Origin: Tenacibaculum mesophilum
GTDB taxonomy: Bacteria > Bacteroidota > Bacteroidia > Flavobacteriales > Flavobacteriaceae
DNA length: 64,000 nucleotides
Assembly: GCF_003867075.1 (NCBI RefSeq)
Contig: NZ_CP032544.1
Location: forward strand, 1,656,001 to 1,720,000
Reading direction: 5' to 3'
Made by a program: the position numbers and the translations under genes
Shown: one piece after another, positions 8,844 through 17,308 of the stretch
Position numbering within the stretch: the stretch's first letter is position 1
Layout of the letters: each line of letters opens with the position of its first letter
The notes under the pieces: generated by a model
Database searches by the model: none
What the model was told of the DNA's origin: nothing
Seen by the model: the letters and a program-made list of their open reading frames with translations, nothing else

Positions 8844-9548
8844 ATGAGTGAACTTATACAATACAAATCAGAAGAAAACTATGTAATCATCACTATTACT
8901 AACGGAAAAGCTAATGCTATTTCTCATGAAGTGATTGATGCTTTAAACACCTCTTTTGACAAAGCTGAAAAAGAAGAAAAACCAGTAATACTAACAGGAC
9001 AACCAGGAATATTCTCTGCTGGTTACGACTTAAAAAGCATGACTCAATCTCCTGAATCAGCTTTAGAATTAGTTACCAAAGGCTCTAATTTATCGCATAG
9101 AATGTTGTCTTTTCCTTACCCTATAATTGCAGCTTGTTCTGGACATGCAGTAGCTAAAGGAGCTTTTTTACTCCTATCTGTTGATTACAGACTGGGAATT
9201 GAAGGTGATTTTAAAATTGGATTAAACGAAGTTTTAATCGGTATGACCATGCACAATGCCGGTATTGAAATAGCTAAAGCACGTTTAACCCCTGTTTATT
9301 TTGAAAGAAGTGTTAGTTGCTCTGAAATTTACAATCCACAAGATGCTATTACCGCTGGTTTTTTAGATAAAATTGTTCCTCAAGAACATCTATTACCTAC
9401 TGCAATCAAAGTAGCTTCAATGTTTTCTAAACTAAACAAGAAAGCTCATAAAGAAACTAAACTCAAGGTAAGAAAACCATATTTGGATTCGTTAATAAAA
9501 GCAATTAAACAAGACAGTGAAGAAGGTTTAACACCTCCTTCAAAATAA
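8844..9548 (+). CDS. Enoyl-CoA hydratase/isomerase family protein (crotonase fold)
   Basis: A 234-residue crotonase-fold protein. The start of the fold (ITITNGKANAIS), the first oxyanion-hole segment (GIFSAGYDLKSM) and the second (ACSGHAVAKGAFLLLSVDYR) are all recognisable. The protein is shorter than typical enoyl-CoA hydratases (about 260) and the usual catalytic glutamates are not evident to me, so hydratase activity should not be assumed. Substrate unknown. It is monocistronic, ending in a hairpin shared with the convergent DUF1684 gene. Confidence 0.85.
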   Translation: MSELIQYKSEENYVIITITNGKANAISHEVIDALNTSFDKAEKEEKPVILTGQPGIFSAGYDLKSMTQSPESALELVTKGSNLSHRMLSFPYPIIAACSGHAVAKGAFLLLSVDYRLGIEGDFKIGLNEVLIGMTMHNAGIEIAKARLTPVYFERSVSCSEIYNPQDAITAGFLDKIVPQEHLLPTAIKVASMFSKLNKKAHKETKLKVRKPYLDSLIKAIKQDSEEGLTPPSK

Positions 9549-9579
9549 AAGAGTCCTGCAATTGCAGGACTCTTTTATT
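9544..9579. terminator. Bidirectional terminator shared by two convergent genes
   Basis: A perfect 18+18 base palindrome with core GAGTCCTGCAA / TTGCAGGACTC and flanking A/T tracts. It includes the stop codons of both convergent genes (9546-9548 and 9575-9577). Confidence 0.88.
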
Positions 9580-10186
9580 TTGGTTTTTTATATGCCATTA
9601 CCCCTGCTTTAATTTCTGTATTTAGGTAATTATCACTTGGCGTAATTGGACAAGAATACCTATCACTGTAAGCGCAGTAAGGATTGTAAGCTTTATTAAA
9701 ATCTACCTCTATAGTTCCATCTTCCTGTATATCGGTCGTATAAATATCTATAAAACGACCACCTTTATACGATGTTTTTCCATTTGTTTTATCTAAAAAA
9801 GGTAAAAACAAATGATTTGCATACTCAGGAGTAGGATTTACATCTTGATAAATAGTAAGTTTAAAGTCTTCTCCATCAATAGAAAAAGATAAAACTCCAT
9901 ATTTTCTATACATTACCAACCTGTTTGTTGTTGTAGGAAAATTAGTAATAGGAGTATTAAACGTCTTTTCTAAGTTAGCTTTTACAGTGTACTTTTTATC
10001 AATAGGGAAAAAATCTAAGCCTTTAAATTTCTTTAACCCTTTTTTTGTAAGCGGAGATCTTGAAGCATCTTTAAACTTAGCATTCATTTCCTTTTGAAAA
10101 TTAGAATCTCCTAAAACACTTCTTTTTCCTTGACTGTTACAAGAAAATATTAAAACAACAAAAATTAAGAATAATAACTTTCTCAT
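9575..10186 (-). CDS. DUF1684 family lipoprotein
   Basis: A 203-residue predicted lipoprotein. A short signal peptide ends in LIFSC (Cys16). The rest matches the DUF1684 pattern as I know it: FFPIDKKYTVKA, a YRKYGVLSFSIDG strand pair, FLPFLDKTNGKTSYKGGRF, and the hallmark NPYCAYSDRYSCPITPSDN with a conserved tyrosine-cysteine cluster. Biochemical function is not established. It is transcribed alone towards the crotonase gene with a shared terminator. Confidence 0.85.
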   Translation of the reverse strand: MRKLLFLIFVVLIFSCNSQGKRSVLGDSNFQKEMNAKFKDASRSPLTKKGLKKFKGLDFFPIDKKYTVKANLEKTFNTPITNFPTTTNRLVMYRKYGVLSFSIDGEDFKLTIYQDVNPTPEYANHLFLPFLDKTNGKTSYKGGRFIDIYTTDIQEDGTIEVDFNKAYNPYCAYSDRYSCPITPSDNYLNTEIKAGVMAYKKPK

Positions 10187-10552
10187 GTTCCTACTTTAAC
10201 GTCTATATAAACGCAAAAGTACTGCATAATAACTAAAAACTCTCTCATTCCTTAAAAATTCACTAAATTAACCAGCTAAAACTGTTAATTTTCTATTAAT
10301 AATTTGAAATAGCAAAATAAAATCGTTACTTTTATATTTATAGATAATACTTATAACTGATAATACGATAATGCTAAAAAATATTTTAGTCTTATAAGAA
10401 AAACTTATTAACTAATAAACCAAATTGATAAGCTTATTTGTTTAGAAACAGAAAGTTTCCCATATATTTGTCGCCCCAGTTATTTTTAGGCACATATCTT
10501 TTTTATCAGACAAAACCTAATAAAGAAATTTTAAATTAAATTGGTAAATTTT
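10187..10552. other. 366-base AT-rich intergenic region
   Basis: No credible coding frame. It separates the divergent DUF1684 lipoprotein gene and the 76-residue protein gene, so both promoters should be here. A candidate plus-strand promoter is listed separately. The rest is A/T-rich sequence without clear repeats. Confidence 0.6.
10437..10470 (+). promoter_or_regulatory. Candidate promoter for the 76-residue protein gene
   Basis: TTTG at 10437-10440 and TATATTTG at 10463-10470, separated by 22 bases (slightly longer than ideal). The ATG is at 10553, implying a leader of about 75 bases. Confidence 0.5.
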
Positions 10553-10783
10553 ATGAATTCAGAATTAATCAATAAGGCGGAAGAATTTGAAAACAGAAAA
10601 TTCAAGTTTATTACTACTAGTGATAGAATACTAGCCGCTAGAGAAGCAAAAGCTCTTATACTAGAGATTAATGAGGTATATAAACAAACAAAAGACAGCG
10701 CATTAATGGATTTAATGAAACGGTTAACAGCTGTAAAACAACGCATTGAAAAACGTTTAAAAGGAAAACCTTTAACAGCTTAA
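10553..10783 (+). CDS. Small conserved-looking basic helical protein, function unknown
   Basis: A 76-residue, mostly helical, basic protein: it begins MNSELINKAEEFENRKFKF and ends in a Lys/Arg-rich tail (KQRIEKRLKGKP). No signal peptide, membrane helix or enzymatic motif is present. I start it at the ATG at 10553; an in-frame TTG four codons upstream is possible but unnecessary. Coding is supported by a promoter-like sequence upstream, amino-acid use typical of a folded helical protein, and a strong terminator downstream. It is transcribed alone, just ahead of two tRNA genes. Nucleic-acid binding is possible from its charge, but that is a guess. Confidence 0.72.
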   Translation: MNSELINKAEEFENRKFKFITTSDRILAAREAKALILEINEVYKQTKDSALMDLMKRLTAVKQRIEKRLKGKPLTA

Positions 10784-10875
10784 ACAATAAATAATGTTTA
10801 AGCTCGTTTACAGTATACACAATAGGAATAGTAGTTTCATCAACTACCACTCTCATTATAATATTTATTCTTGAT

Positions 10876-10912
10876 AAAGTTCTAAGTAAAATTACTTAGA
10901 ACTTTTCTTTTT
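10876..10912 (+). terminator. Terminator after the 76-residue protein gene
   Basis: A perfect 12-bp stem (AAAGTTCTAAGT / ACTTAGAACTTT) with a 6-base loop, followed by a T-rich tract. It lies about 90 bases after the stop at 10783. Confidence 0.85.
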
Positions 10913-10916
10913 TAAA

Positions 10917-10924
10917 TATATTTG
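10917..10924 (+). promoter_or_regulatory. -7 box (TATATTTG) for tRNA-Pro
   Basis: An exact TAnnTTTG match ending six bases before the first tRNA base, so transcription would begin close to the mature 5' end. The -33 region is weak. Confidence 0.6.
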
Positions 10925-10930
10925 TAACAT

Positions 10931-11005
10931 CGGGATGTAGCTTAGTCCGGTTAAAGTGCTGGTCTGGGGGACCAGAGATCGGTGGTTCGAATCCACTCAT
11001 CCCGA
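10931..11005 (+). tRNA. tRNA-Pro (anticodon GGG)
   Basis: A complete cloverleaf of 75 bases. The acceptor arms CGGGATG and CATCCCG pair perfectly with discriminator A. The anticodon stem CTGGT/ACCAG encloses the 7-base loop CTGGGGG, giving anticodon GGG, which reads CCC/CCU proline codons. The T arm GGTTCGAATCC is canonical. The 3' CCA is not encoded. Confidence 0.95.
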
Positions 11006-11153
11006 CTTCTTTTATTTTTTTTCAAAAAAATTCTACCTCTCTAAATAATCAAAACAAACTAAAATTCAACAACTTAAAAAACTTCTAAAATCATTACAAA
11101 AAACACCTTTTAAAAAAAATAAAAAAAAGTTTTTTCAGTTTCAAAAAACATTA

Positions 11154-11161
11154 TATATTTG
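11154..11161 (+). promoter_or_regulatory. -7 box (TATATTTG) for tRNA-Thr
   Basis: An exact TAnnTTTG match 19 bases before the tRNA-Thr 5' end. The -33 position lacks a clear TTG. Confidence 0.55.
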
Positions 11162-11180
11162 CCACGCTTTTGAGGCAAAC

Positions 11181-11254
11181 GCCGATGTAGCTCAGCTGGC
11201 TAGAGCAGCTGATTTGTAATCAGCAGGTCGTGGGTTCGAGTCCCTCCATCGGCT
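11181..11254 (+). tRNA. tRNA-Thr (anticodon TGT)
   Basis: A complete cloverleaf of 74 bases. The acceptor arms GCCGATG and CATCGGC pair perfectly with discriminator T. The anticodon stem CTGAT/ATCAG encloses the loop TTTGTAA, giving anticodon TGT (threonine ACA codons). The T arm GGTTCGAGTCC is canonical. CCA is not encoded. Confidence 0.95.
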
Positions 11255-11261
11255 CAAAACT

Positions 11262-11293
11262 AAAAGCGCTAACAAAAAGTTAGCGCTTTTTTT
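11262..11293 (+). terminator. Terminator after tRNA-Thr
   Basis: A 12-bp perfect stem (AAAAGCGCTAAC / GTTAGCGCTTTT), a 5-base loop and a run of T, starting 7 bases after the tRNA. Confidence 0.9.
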
Positions 11294-11308
11294 ATGCGCT
11301 TATTTTGC

Positions 11309-11316
11309 TAAATTTG
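11309..11316 (+). promoter_or_regulatory. Candidate -7 box (TAAATTTG) of the udk-mutAB-psd operon
   Basis: TAAATTTG lies 27 bases before the udk ATG (11344) and just after the tRNA-Thr terminator. The -33 region falls in the T-run of that terminator and has no clear TTG. Confidence 0.5.
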
Positions 11317-11343
11317 TCATAACTCTATTTTTACAAAAACTTA

Positions 11344-11958
11344 ATGAAAAATATATTTGTTATTGGTATTGCTGGAGGTACAGGAAGTGGAAAAACCACG
11401 GTAGTAAACCAAATTATTAACGAACTTCCTGCAGATGAAGTTTGCGTTATTTCACAGGACTCTTACTACAAACAAACAGATAACCTAACTTACGAAGAAC
11501 GTACTAAGATAAACTTTGATCACCCTAGAGCTATCGATTTTGATTTAATGGTGGATCATCTATCTGAATTAAAAAACGGATGCATTATTGAACAACCGGT
11601 ATATTCATTCGTTGCCCACAACAGAACCAAAGACACTATAAAAACACACCCCAGAAAAGTTATTATAATTGAAGGTATTTTGATTTTTAATAGCAAAGAA
11701 CTTCGTAACTTGTGTGATATAAAAGTTTTTGTTCATGCTGATGCTGACGAACGCTTGATTAGACGTGTAAGAAGAGACATTAAAGAACGAGGTAGAGATG
11801 TTGATGAAGTTTTAAACCGTTACCAAAGCACTTTAAAACCTATGCACCAACAATTTATCGAACCTACAAAAAATTATGCTGATATCATTATACCTAACGA
11901 TAGATATAATACCGTAGCTATAGATATTGTAAGAACTGTAATTAACGACCGTTTATAA
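11344..11958 (+). CDS. udk: Uridine kinase
   Basis: A 204-residue P-loop kinase that phosphorylates uridine and cytidine to UMP/CMP in pyrimidine salvage. The P-loop GGTGSGKTT (11-19), the QDSYYK substrate loop, the NFDHPRAIDFDL motif, the IIIEGILIF Walker-B-like strand and the RRVRRDIKERGR lid all match the family. Length is normal. The next gene begins two bases after its stop codon, and it appears to head an operon that continues through divIC-like, mutA, an unknown gene, mutB and psd. Confidence 0.95.
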   Translation: MKNIFVIGIAGGTGSGKTTVVNQIINELPADEVCVISQDSYYKQTDNLTYEERTKINFDHPRAIDFDLMVDHLSELKNGCIIEQPVYSFVAHNRTKDTIKTHPRKVIIIEGILIFNSKELRNLCDIKVFVHADADERLIRRVRRDIKERGRDVDEVLNRYQSTLKPMHQQFIEPTKNYADIIIPNDRYNTVAIDIVRTVINDRL

Positions 11959-11959
11959 A

Positions 11960-12277
11960 ATGAGTTTAAAATCAATTAAAAACAAACCTTCCTTTAAAAT
12001 AGTCACTAATATTTACGTGATTATACTCACTGTTTTTGTGGTTTGGATGCTTTTTTTTGATGAAAATTCTTACCTTACCCATAGAGAGTTTAATAAAGAG
12101 ATTAATGAACTAAAGAGCTGGATTGATTATCATGAAAAAAAAATCAAGAAAGACAAAAAAACCATTCAACAACTACAAGACTCTCTTCAACTAGAACGCT
12201 ATGCTAGAGAAAAGTACTTAATGAAGAAAGAAGATGAAGATATTTATATTATTGAATTTGATACCATAAAAAAGTAA
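11960..12277 (+). CDS. FtsB/DivIC-like septum formation initiator
   Basis: A 105-residue bitopic membrane protein: a short cytoplasmic N-terminus, one membrane helix at about residues 14-34, a periplasmic coiled coil (about 43-78) and a conserved-looking tail with ERYAREKYLMKKEDEDIYIIE. That tail (AREKY, then an acidic-hydrophobic end) is typical of FtsB/DivIC proteins, which link FtsL and FtsQ in the divisome. The stop codon overlaps the mutA ATG by one base (TAATG). Division function is inferred from family. Confidence 0.85.
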   Translation: MSLKSIKNKPSFKIVTNIYVIILTVFVVWMLFFDENSYLTHREFNKEINELKSWIDYHEKKIKKDKKTIQQLQDSLQLERYAREKYLMKKEDEDIYIIEFDTIKK

Positions 12278-13623
12278 TGAGTAACTATTTATTTGACGAA
12301 TTTCAAGGTGTTACCCCTGCAGAATGGAAACAAAAAATACAAGTAGACCTTAAAGGTGCCGATTATAACGATACACTTTTATGGAAAACTGAAGAAGGTA
12401 TTACTGTAAAACCTTTTTACACTAAAGAAGACAGAACCAATATTCAGATTAATACTCCAAATAAAGGTTTTGCTATTTGTCAATCTATTAACATTGAGAA
12501 TGAAGAAGAAGCAAATACATTTGCTATCTACTCAATTAAAAGAGGAGCAAACGCCATAAAATTCAGCGCAAAAAAAGAGTTTGACTACAATACCTTATTA
12601 AAAGGAATTGACACTCAAAAAACCTTACTTTACTTTACTTTTAATTTTTTATCATCACAATTTGTAAAAAAACTAGCTGATTTCACAAACTCGGACAAGT
12701 GCTACTTCAATATAGATGTTATAGGAAACTTAGCTAGCTCAGGAAACTGGTATTCTAATCTTAAAAGCGATCATACACAATTAGAAGAAATAGCAAAAGC
12801 TACTCAAAATGCTATTTGTGTTAATGCTTCCATTTATCAAAATGCAGGAGCAACCATAGTTCAACAATTAGCATATGCACTTGCACACGCAAACGAATAC
12901 TTGAATCATTTTGGAAGCTCAATTGCAAACAATATTCACTTTAATTTTTCTGTAGGAAGTAATTACTTTTTTGAAATTGCCAAACTAAGAGCTTTTAGGA
13001 TTTTATGGGATTCTTTATTAAACGAATACAACACCAAAGCTACTGCTCATATTTTTACACAACCAAGTTCACGTAACAAAACTATATACGACTACAATGT
13101 AAACATGCTACGCACTACCTCTGAGTGTATGAGTGCTATTTTAGGAGGAACCAACACTGTAGCTAATAGTTCCTATGATAAAATTTTCCACCACTCAAAT
13201 GAATTTGGGGAACGCATTTCTAGAAACCAGCTACTAATTTTACAGCAAGAAAGTGAGCTAGCAGAAGCTCAAAAGATTGCTGATGGTGCATACTACATTG
13301 AAACAATTACTCAACAACTTGCCCAAAAAGCACTAGAAGTTTTTAAATTAATAGAAAAAGGTGGTGGTTTCTTAAAACAATTAAAAGAAGGAGTTATCCA
13401 ACGAAAAATAAAAGAGTCTGCAGATAAAGAACAACAATTATTTGACTCAGGAGAATTAGTTTTACTTGGAACAAACAAAATTCAAAACGAAAATGACAAG
13501 ATGAAAAACGATTTAGAAGTTTCGCCTTTCTTGAAAATTCGTAACGAAAAAACACTAATTCAACCTATTATTCAAAAACGATTAGCTGAAAAGCTAGAAC
13601 AAGAACGTTTAGAAAATGAGTAG
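12277..13623 (+). CDS. mutA: Methylmalonyl-CoA mutase, small (beta) subunit
   Basis: A 448-residue non-catalytic partner of MutB; the pair interconverts methylmalonyl-CoA and succinyl-CoA. It shares the mutase barrel pattern (WKQKIQVDLKGADY, KLRAFRILWDSL, GGTNTVANSSYD, GERISRNQLLIL) but ends before any cobalamin-binding domain, as expected for this subunit in Bacteroidota, where it can be shorter than in actinobacteria. The start overlaps the divIC-like stop. Its last codons overlap the start of an unrelated gene (ATGAGTAG), which separates it from mutB. Confidence 0.92.
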   Translation: MSNYLFDEFQGVTPAEWKQKIQVDLKGADYNDTLLWKTEEGITVKPFYTKEDRTNIQINTPNKGFAICQSINIENEEEANTFAIYSIKRGANAIKFSAKKEFDYNTLLKGIDTQKTLLYFTFNFLSSQFVKKLADFTNSDKCYFNIDVIGNLASSGNWYSNLKSDHTQLEEIAKATQNAICVNASIYQNAGATIVQQLAYALAHANEYLNHFGSSIANNIHFNFSVGSNYFFEIAKLRAFRILWDSLLNEYNTKATAHIFTQPSSRNKTIYDYNVNMLRTTSECMSAILGGTNTVANSSYDKIFHHSNEFGERISRNQLLILQQESELAEAQKIADGAYYIETITQQLAQKALEVFKLIEKGGGFLKQLKEGVIQRKIKESADKEQQLFDSGELVLLGTNKIQNENDKMKNDLEVSPFLKIRNEKTLIQPIIQKRLAEKLEQERLENE

Positions 13624-13627
13624 AAAA
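13613..13627 (+). repeat. 15-bp direct repeat, left copy (mutA / unknown gene junction)
   Basis: AAAATGAGTAGAAAA. The identical 15 bases recur at 14253-14267. Each copy contains both the stop codon of the upstream gene and the ATG of the downstream gene. Confidence 0.85.
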
Positions 13628-14263
13628 CTAGTTTACATATCCGTTTTCATTACATTACTTTCCGAAACACTAGCCTTAAATGCTCAAAACTTGAGTAACA
13701 TTCCAAAAACTGAGCTTATTAAATTGATGGTTGACTCATTCGAGAATCAAATTTGCAATTACTATTCAATCAACAAAGAAAATTCTAGTGAAGCTTTTTT
13801 TAAGTATGTAAATGATTTTAATTCTAACAAAATTAACATAAACGACTTAACTTCTAAAGAAGAGCTAGAACTTTTAAAGATTTCTAATGAAACTTTAAAA
13901 AAATATATCTGGGTAACTGATAAAGAAAAATTTGAACGATTTATAAAAAACACTGAAGAAAAAGAACAAATTCTGATAACCGAAATTAAAGACGAGAGAG
14001 GTAGCTCAGAACCTCTATACACTAACAAGTTAGGAGTGAATTATTTTGATGAATATTCAGGTAAACTACTTAAAGAAACAAAAGTTAACGATTTAAAGGA
14101 GGTGCTAACAACCTTAAGAGATATGCCTGACACATCTCCTCAGTCAAGTGCTTTTGCTTTTACATACATAAATAAAGAAAACTACAAAGATCCTTCTTTG
14201 AAAACCTTTATTGCATTCGAACTGTATTATACCGTTTTAAACACCTTGAACAAAAATGAGTAG
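13616..14263 (+). CDS. Unknown secreted protein inserted between mutA and mutB
   Basis: A 215-residue protein that I do not recognise. It begins with a probable signal peptide ([24 protein letters not shown], cleavage near residue 23; no lipobox). The mature part is hydrophilic and Lys/Glu/Asn-rich with predicted helices and no cysteine motif or metal site. It overlaps the mutA stop by eight bases and the mutB start by eight bases (ATGAGTAG at both ends), so it should be translationally coupled within the mutase operon. An exported protein has no obvious job in mutase function. The identical junction sequence at both ends suggests it was acquired between two formerly adjacent genes. Confidence 0.75.
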   Translation: MSRKLVYISVFITLLSETLALNAQNLSNIPKTELIKLMVDSFENQICNYYSINKENSSEAFFKYVNDFNSNKININDLTSKEELELLKISNETLKKYIWVTDKEKFERFIKNTEEKEQILITEIKDERGSSEPLYTNKLGVNYFDEYSGKLLKETKVNDLKEVLTTLRDMPDTSPQSSAFAFTYINKENYKDPSLKTFIAFELYYTVLNTLNKNE

Positions 14264-14267
14264 AAAA
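14253..14267 (+). repeat. 15-bp direct repeat, right copy (unknown gene / mutB junction)
   Basis: AAAATGAGTAGAAAA, identical to 13613-13627, 640 bases apart start to start. The flanking bases differ on both sides. Confidence 0.85.
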
Positions 14268-16319
14268 GATATATCAAACATACAAATAGATAAAAACCAA
14301 GAACAGCAAAGCAAAAACTTCAAACACGAAGATTTTGTTGCTGGTATTGCACCTAACTTACGTGGACCTTACTCTACCATGTATGTTCGTAGACCTTGGA
14401 CAATTCGTCAATATGCAGGTTTTTCTACAGCTGAAGAAAGCAATGCTTTTTACCGTAGAAATTTAGCTGCTGGTCAAAAAGGATTATCAGTTGCTTTCGA
14501 TTTAGCTACACACCGTGGTTACGACTCAGACCACGAACGTGTACAAGGTGATGTTGGAAAAGCTGGTGTTGCTATAGATTCTGTGGAAGACATGAAAGTT
14601 TTGTTCGACCAAATACCATTAGATAAAATGTCCGTTTCCATGACTATGAATGGAGCCGTTTTACCAATTTTGGCATTTTATATTGTAGCAGCTGAAGAAC
14701 AAGGTGTAGCTCCTAAACTATTATCAGGAACTATTCAAAACGATATTTTAAAAGAGTTTATGGTGCGTAATACTTACATTTACCCACCTACTCCATCAAT
14801 GAAAATTATTGCTGATATTTTTAGATATACTTCTGAAAATATGCCTAGGTTTAATTCAATCTCTATTTCAGGGTACCATATGCAAGAAGCTGGTGCTACT
14901 GCAGAAATTGAATTGGCTTATACTTTAGCTGACGGATTGGAATACATTAAAAAAGGGTTAGAAGCAGGAATGGACATTGACACCTTCGCTCCTCGCTTAT
15001 CTTTCTTCTGGGCTATTGGAATGAATCATTTTATGGAAATTGCTAAAATGCGCGCTGGTAGAATGCTATGGGCTAAACTAGTAAAGCAATTCAACCCAAA
15101 AAATCCAAAATCATTAGCATTAAGAACCCACTGTCAAACCAGTGGATGGAGTTTAACTGAGCAAGATCCTTTTAACAATGTAGCCCGTACTGCAATTGAA
15201 GCTATGGCTGCTGCTTTTGGAGGAACACAAAGTTTACATACCAACGCTTTAGATGAGGCAATTGCCTTACCTACCGATTTTTCAGCACGCATTGCTCGTA
15301 ACACACAAATATACTTACAACAAGAAACCCATATTACAAAAACAGTTGATCCTTGGGCAGGTAGTTATCATGTAGAAAAACTTACTGAAGAAATTGCCAA
15401 TAAAGCATGGGAGCTAATTCAAGAAGTTGAAGAATTAGGAGGAATGACCAAAGCTATTGAAAAGGGGATTCCTAAAATGCGTATTGAAGAAGCGGCTGCT
15501 AAAAAGCAAGCCAAAATTGATAGTGGTCAAGATGTAATTGTTGGCGTAAACAAATACCAATTAAAACAAGAAGATCCTCTACATATTTTAGAAGTTGACA
15601 ACGAAGCTGTTCGTCAATCTCAAATTGACAGACTAAACGACTTAAAATCGAAAAGAAATCAAGCTGAAGTAGATAAAACTTTACGTGATTTAACTGAATC
15701 TGCTAAAACAGGTGAAGGAAATTTATTAGATTTAGCGGTAAAAGCTGCAAGAAACAGAGCTACTTTAGGTGAAATTTCAGACGCTCTTGAAACTATTTTT
15801 GGACGTCATAAAGCAGTACATAAAACCATATCTGGCGTGTATAGTAAAGAAATAAAAGACGACGAGTTATTTAAAAAAGCTACTGAGTTAGCCGACAAGT
15901 TCGCAGAATTAGAAGGACGACGTCCTCGAATTATGATTGCTAAATTAGGACAAGACGGTCACGATCGTGGTGCTAAAGTAGTTGCTACTGGTTATGCTGA
16001 TTTAGGTTTTGATGTAGATATAGGTCCATTATTCCAAACACCACAAGAAGCCACCAAACAAGCTATAGAAAATGATGTACATATTTTAGGTATTTCATCA
16101 TTGGCTGCAGGACATAAAACGTTAGTTCCGCAAGTTATTGCTGAACTTAAAAAATATGGCCGTGAAGATATTATGGTTATTGTTGGTGGTGTAATTCCAG
16201 CACAAGATTACCAATTCTTATTTGACGCTGGTGCTGTAGGTGTTTTTGGCCCTGGAACTAAAATTGCGCAAGCTGCCATTGATATGTTAACTATTTTAAT
16301 TGATAGTGTAGAAGAATAA
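14256..16319 (+). CDS. mutB: Methylmalonyl-CoA mutase, large (alpha) subunit
   Basis: A 687-residue adenosylcobalamin-dependent mutase. The N-terminal TIM barrel carries the substrate-binding patterns ([48 protein letters not shown]). The C-terminal domain has the base-off B12 motif DxHxxG in [11 protein letters not shown] (about residues 564-574), followed by the GISSLAAGH and [11 protein letters not shown] segments. It works as a heterodimer with MutA and feeds propionate or branched-chain carbon into, or out of, succinyl-CoA. psd starts five bases after the stop codon. No mutase chaperone (MeaB) is visible here. Confidence 0.96.
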   Translation: MSRKDISNIQIDKNQEQQSKNFKHEDFVAGIAPNLRGPYSTMYVRRPWTIRQYAGFSTAEESNAFYRRNLAAGQKGLSVAFDLATHRGYDSDHERVQGDVGKAGVAIDSVEDMKVLFDQIPLDKMSVSMTMNGAVLPILAFYIVAAEEQGVAPKLLSGTIQNDILKEFMVRNTYIYPPTPSMKIIADIFRYTSENMPRFNSISISGYHMQEAGATAEIELAYTLADGLEYIKKGLEAGMDIDTFAPRLSFFWAIGMNHFMEIAKMRAGRMLWAKLVKQFNPKNPKSLALRTHCQTSGWSLTEQDPFNNVARTAIEAMAAAFGGTQSLHTNALDEAIALPTDFSARIARNTQIYLQQETHITKTVDPWAGSYHVEKLTEEIANKAWELIQEVEELGGMTKAIEKGIPKMRIEEAAAKKQAKIDSGQDVIVGVNKYQLKQEDPLHILEVDNEAVRQSQIDRLNDLKSKRNQAEVDKTLRDLTESAKTGEGNLLDLAVKAARNRATLGEISDALETIFGRHKAVHKTISGVYSKEIKDDELFKKATELADKFAELEGRRPRIMIAKLGQDGHDRGAKVVATGYADLGFDVDIGPLFQTPQEATKQAIENDVHILGISSLAAGHKTLVPQVIAELKKYGREDIMVIVGGVIPAQDYQFLFDAGAVGVFGPGTKIAQAAIDMLTILIDSVEE

Positions 16320-16324
16320 CAGTT

Positions 16325-17203
16325 ATGAAAATAAAATTTATTGATAGAAAAACAGGTAAAATAATTACCGAAACCCCTCCTGGAGAAGGGTATTTAAAAT
16401 TGCTATATAATAATCCATTTGGTAAAATGGCTTTATTACCATTAGTTAAACGTAAATTTTTGTCATCATGGTATGGTAAGCTCATGAACAAACCTAATTC
16501 TATTAACAAAATAAACAGTTTTGTTAGAGAACTTCAAATCGACATGAGTGAAGCCGAAAGACCATCTGAAGACTACATTTCTTTCAATGACTTTTTCTAT
16601 CGAAAATTAAAACCTGGTGCACGCCCTATTGAGGAAGGCTTTGTTTCTCCTGGTGACGGAAAAATGTTAGCATTTAAAAGCATTTCTGATATTCATAACT
16701 TCTTTATCAAAGGAAGAAAATTTACCTTAGAGGAATTTCTAGGCAATAAAGAGCTAGCCACAAAACATAAAAACGATTCTTTAATTATTTTACGACTCGC
16801 TCCAAATGATTACCACAGGTATCATTTTCCATACAACGGAACTCCTTCCGAAGTAACCAAAATTAAAGGACGCTACTTCTCAGTTTCTCCGCACGCTTTG
16901 GCTGCTAACTTCACTAGAGTATTCTGCGAAAACAAAAGAGAGTACTGTACTTTGGCAACACAAGACAAAGGAGATATTATAATTGCTCCCGTTGGAGCGA
17001 CCATGGTTGGAAGTATTATTGAAACCTACAAACCTAATTCCGAAGTAAAAAAAGGCGATGAAATGGGATATTTTGCTTTTGGCGGTTCAACTATTGTGTT
17101 ATTAGTTAATAGTTCCAAAATAACTATTGATGAAGATATTTTAACCAACACCAAAAACAAGATGGAAACCTTTGTTAAGATGGGAGAAAAGATAGGTATT
17201 TAA
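16325..17203 (+). CDS. psd: Phosphatidylserine decarboxylase proenzyme
   Basis: A 292-residue membrane-associated enzyme that makes phosphatidylethanolamine. The self-cleavage site appears as GGST (253-256) instead of the E. coli LGST; cleavage between Gly254 and Ser255 would leave a pyruvoyl group. Upstream elements of the catalytic triad are seen: the Asp in SPGDGKML, a His in NDYHRYHFP and the SPHALAANF segment. It is probably the last gene of the udk-mutAB operon, with a five-base gap after mutB. The length agrees with the larger Psd class. Confidence 0.92.
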   Translation: MKIKFIDRKTGKIITETPPGEGYLKLLYNNPFGKMALLPLVKRKFLSSWYGKLMNKPNSINKINSFVRELQIDMSEAERPSEDYISFNDFFYRKLKPGARPIEEGFVSPGDGKMLAFKSISDIHNFFIKGRKFTLEEFLGNKELATKHKNDSLIILRLAPNDYHRYHFPYNGTPSEVTKIKGRYFSVSPHALAANFTRVFCENKREYCTLATQDKGDIIIAPVGATMVGSIIETYKPNSEVKKGDEMGYFAFGGSTIVLLVNSSKITIDEDILTNTKNKMETFVKMGEKIGI

Positions 17204-17272
17204 TTATGCTAATTTTAACAATTCTTTTCTCAAAATAACACTCATTCTTTCAAAAAAGCGAGCTTTAATCCG

Positions 17273-17280
17273 TAAATTTG
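17273..17280 (+). promoter_or_regulatory. Candidate -7 box (TAAATTTG) for the cytochrome c maturation gene
   Basis: An exact TAnnTTTG match 28 bases before the ATG at 17309. The -33 position reads TTTC and not TTTG. Confidence 0.5.
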
Positions 17281-17308
17281 CAACGTTTTATACTTAGCAG
17301 ATTTACTG

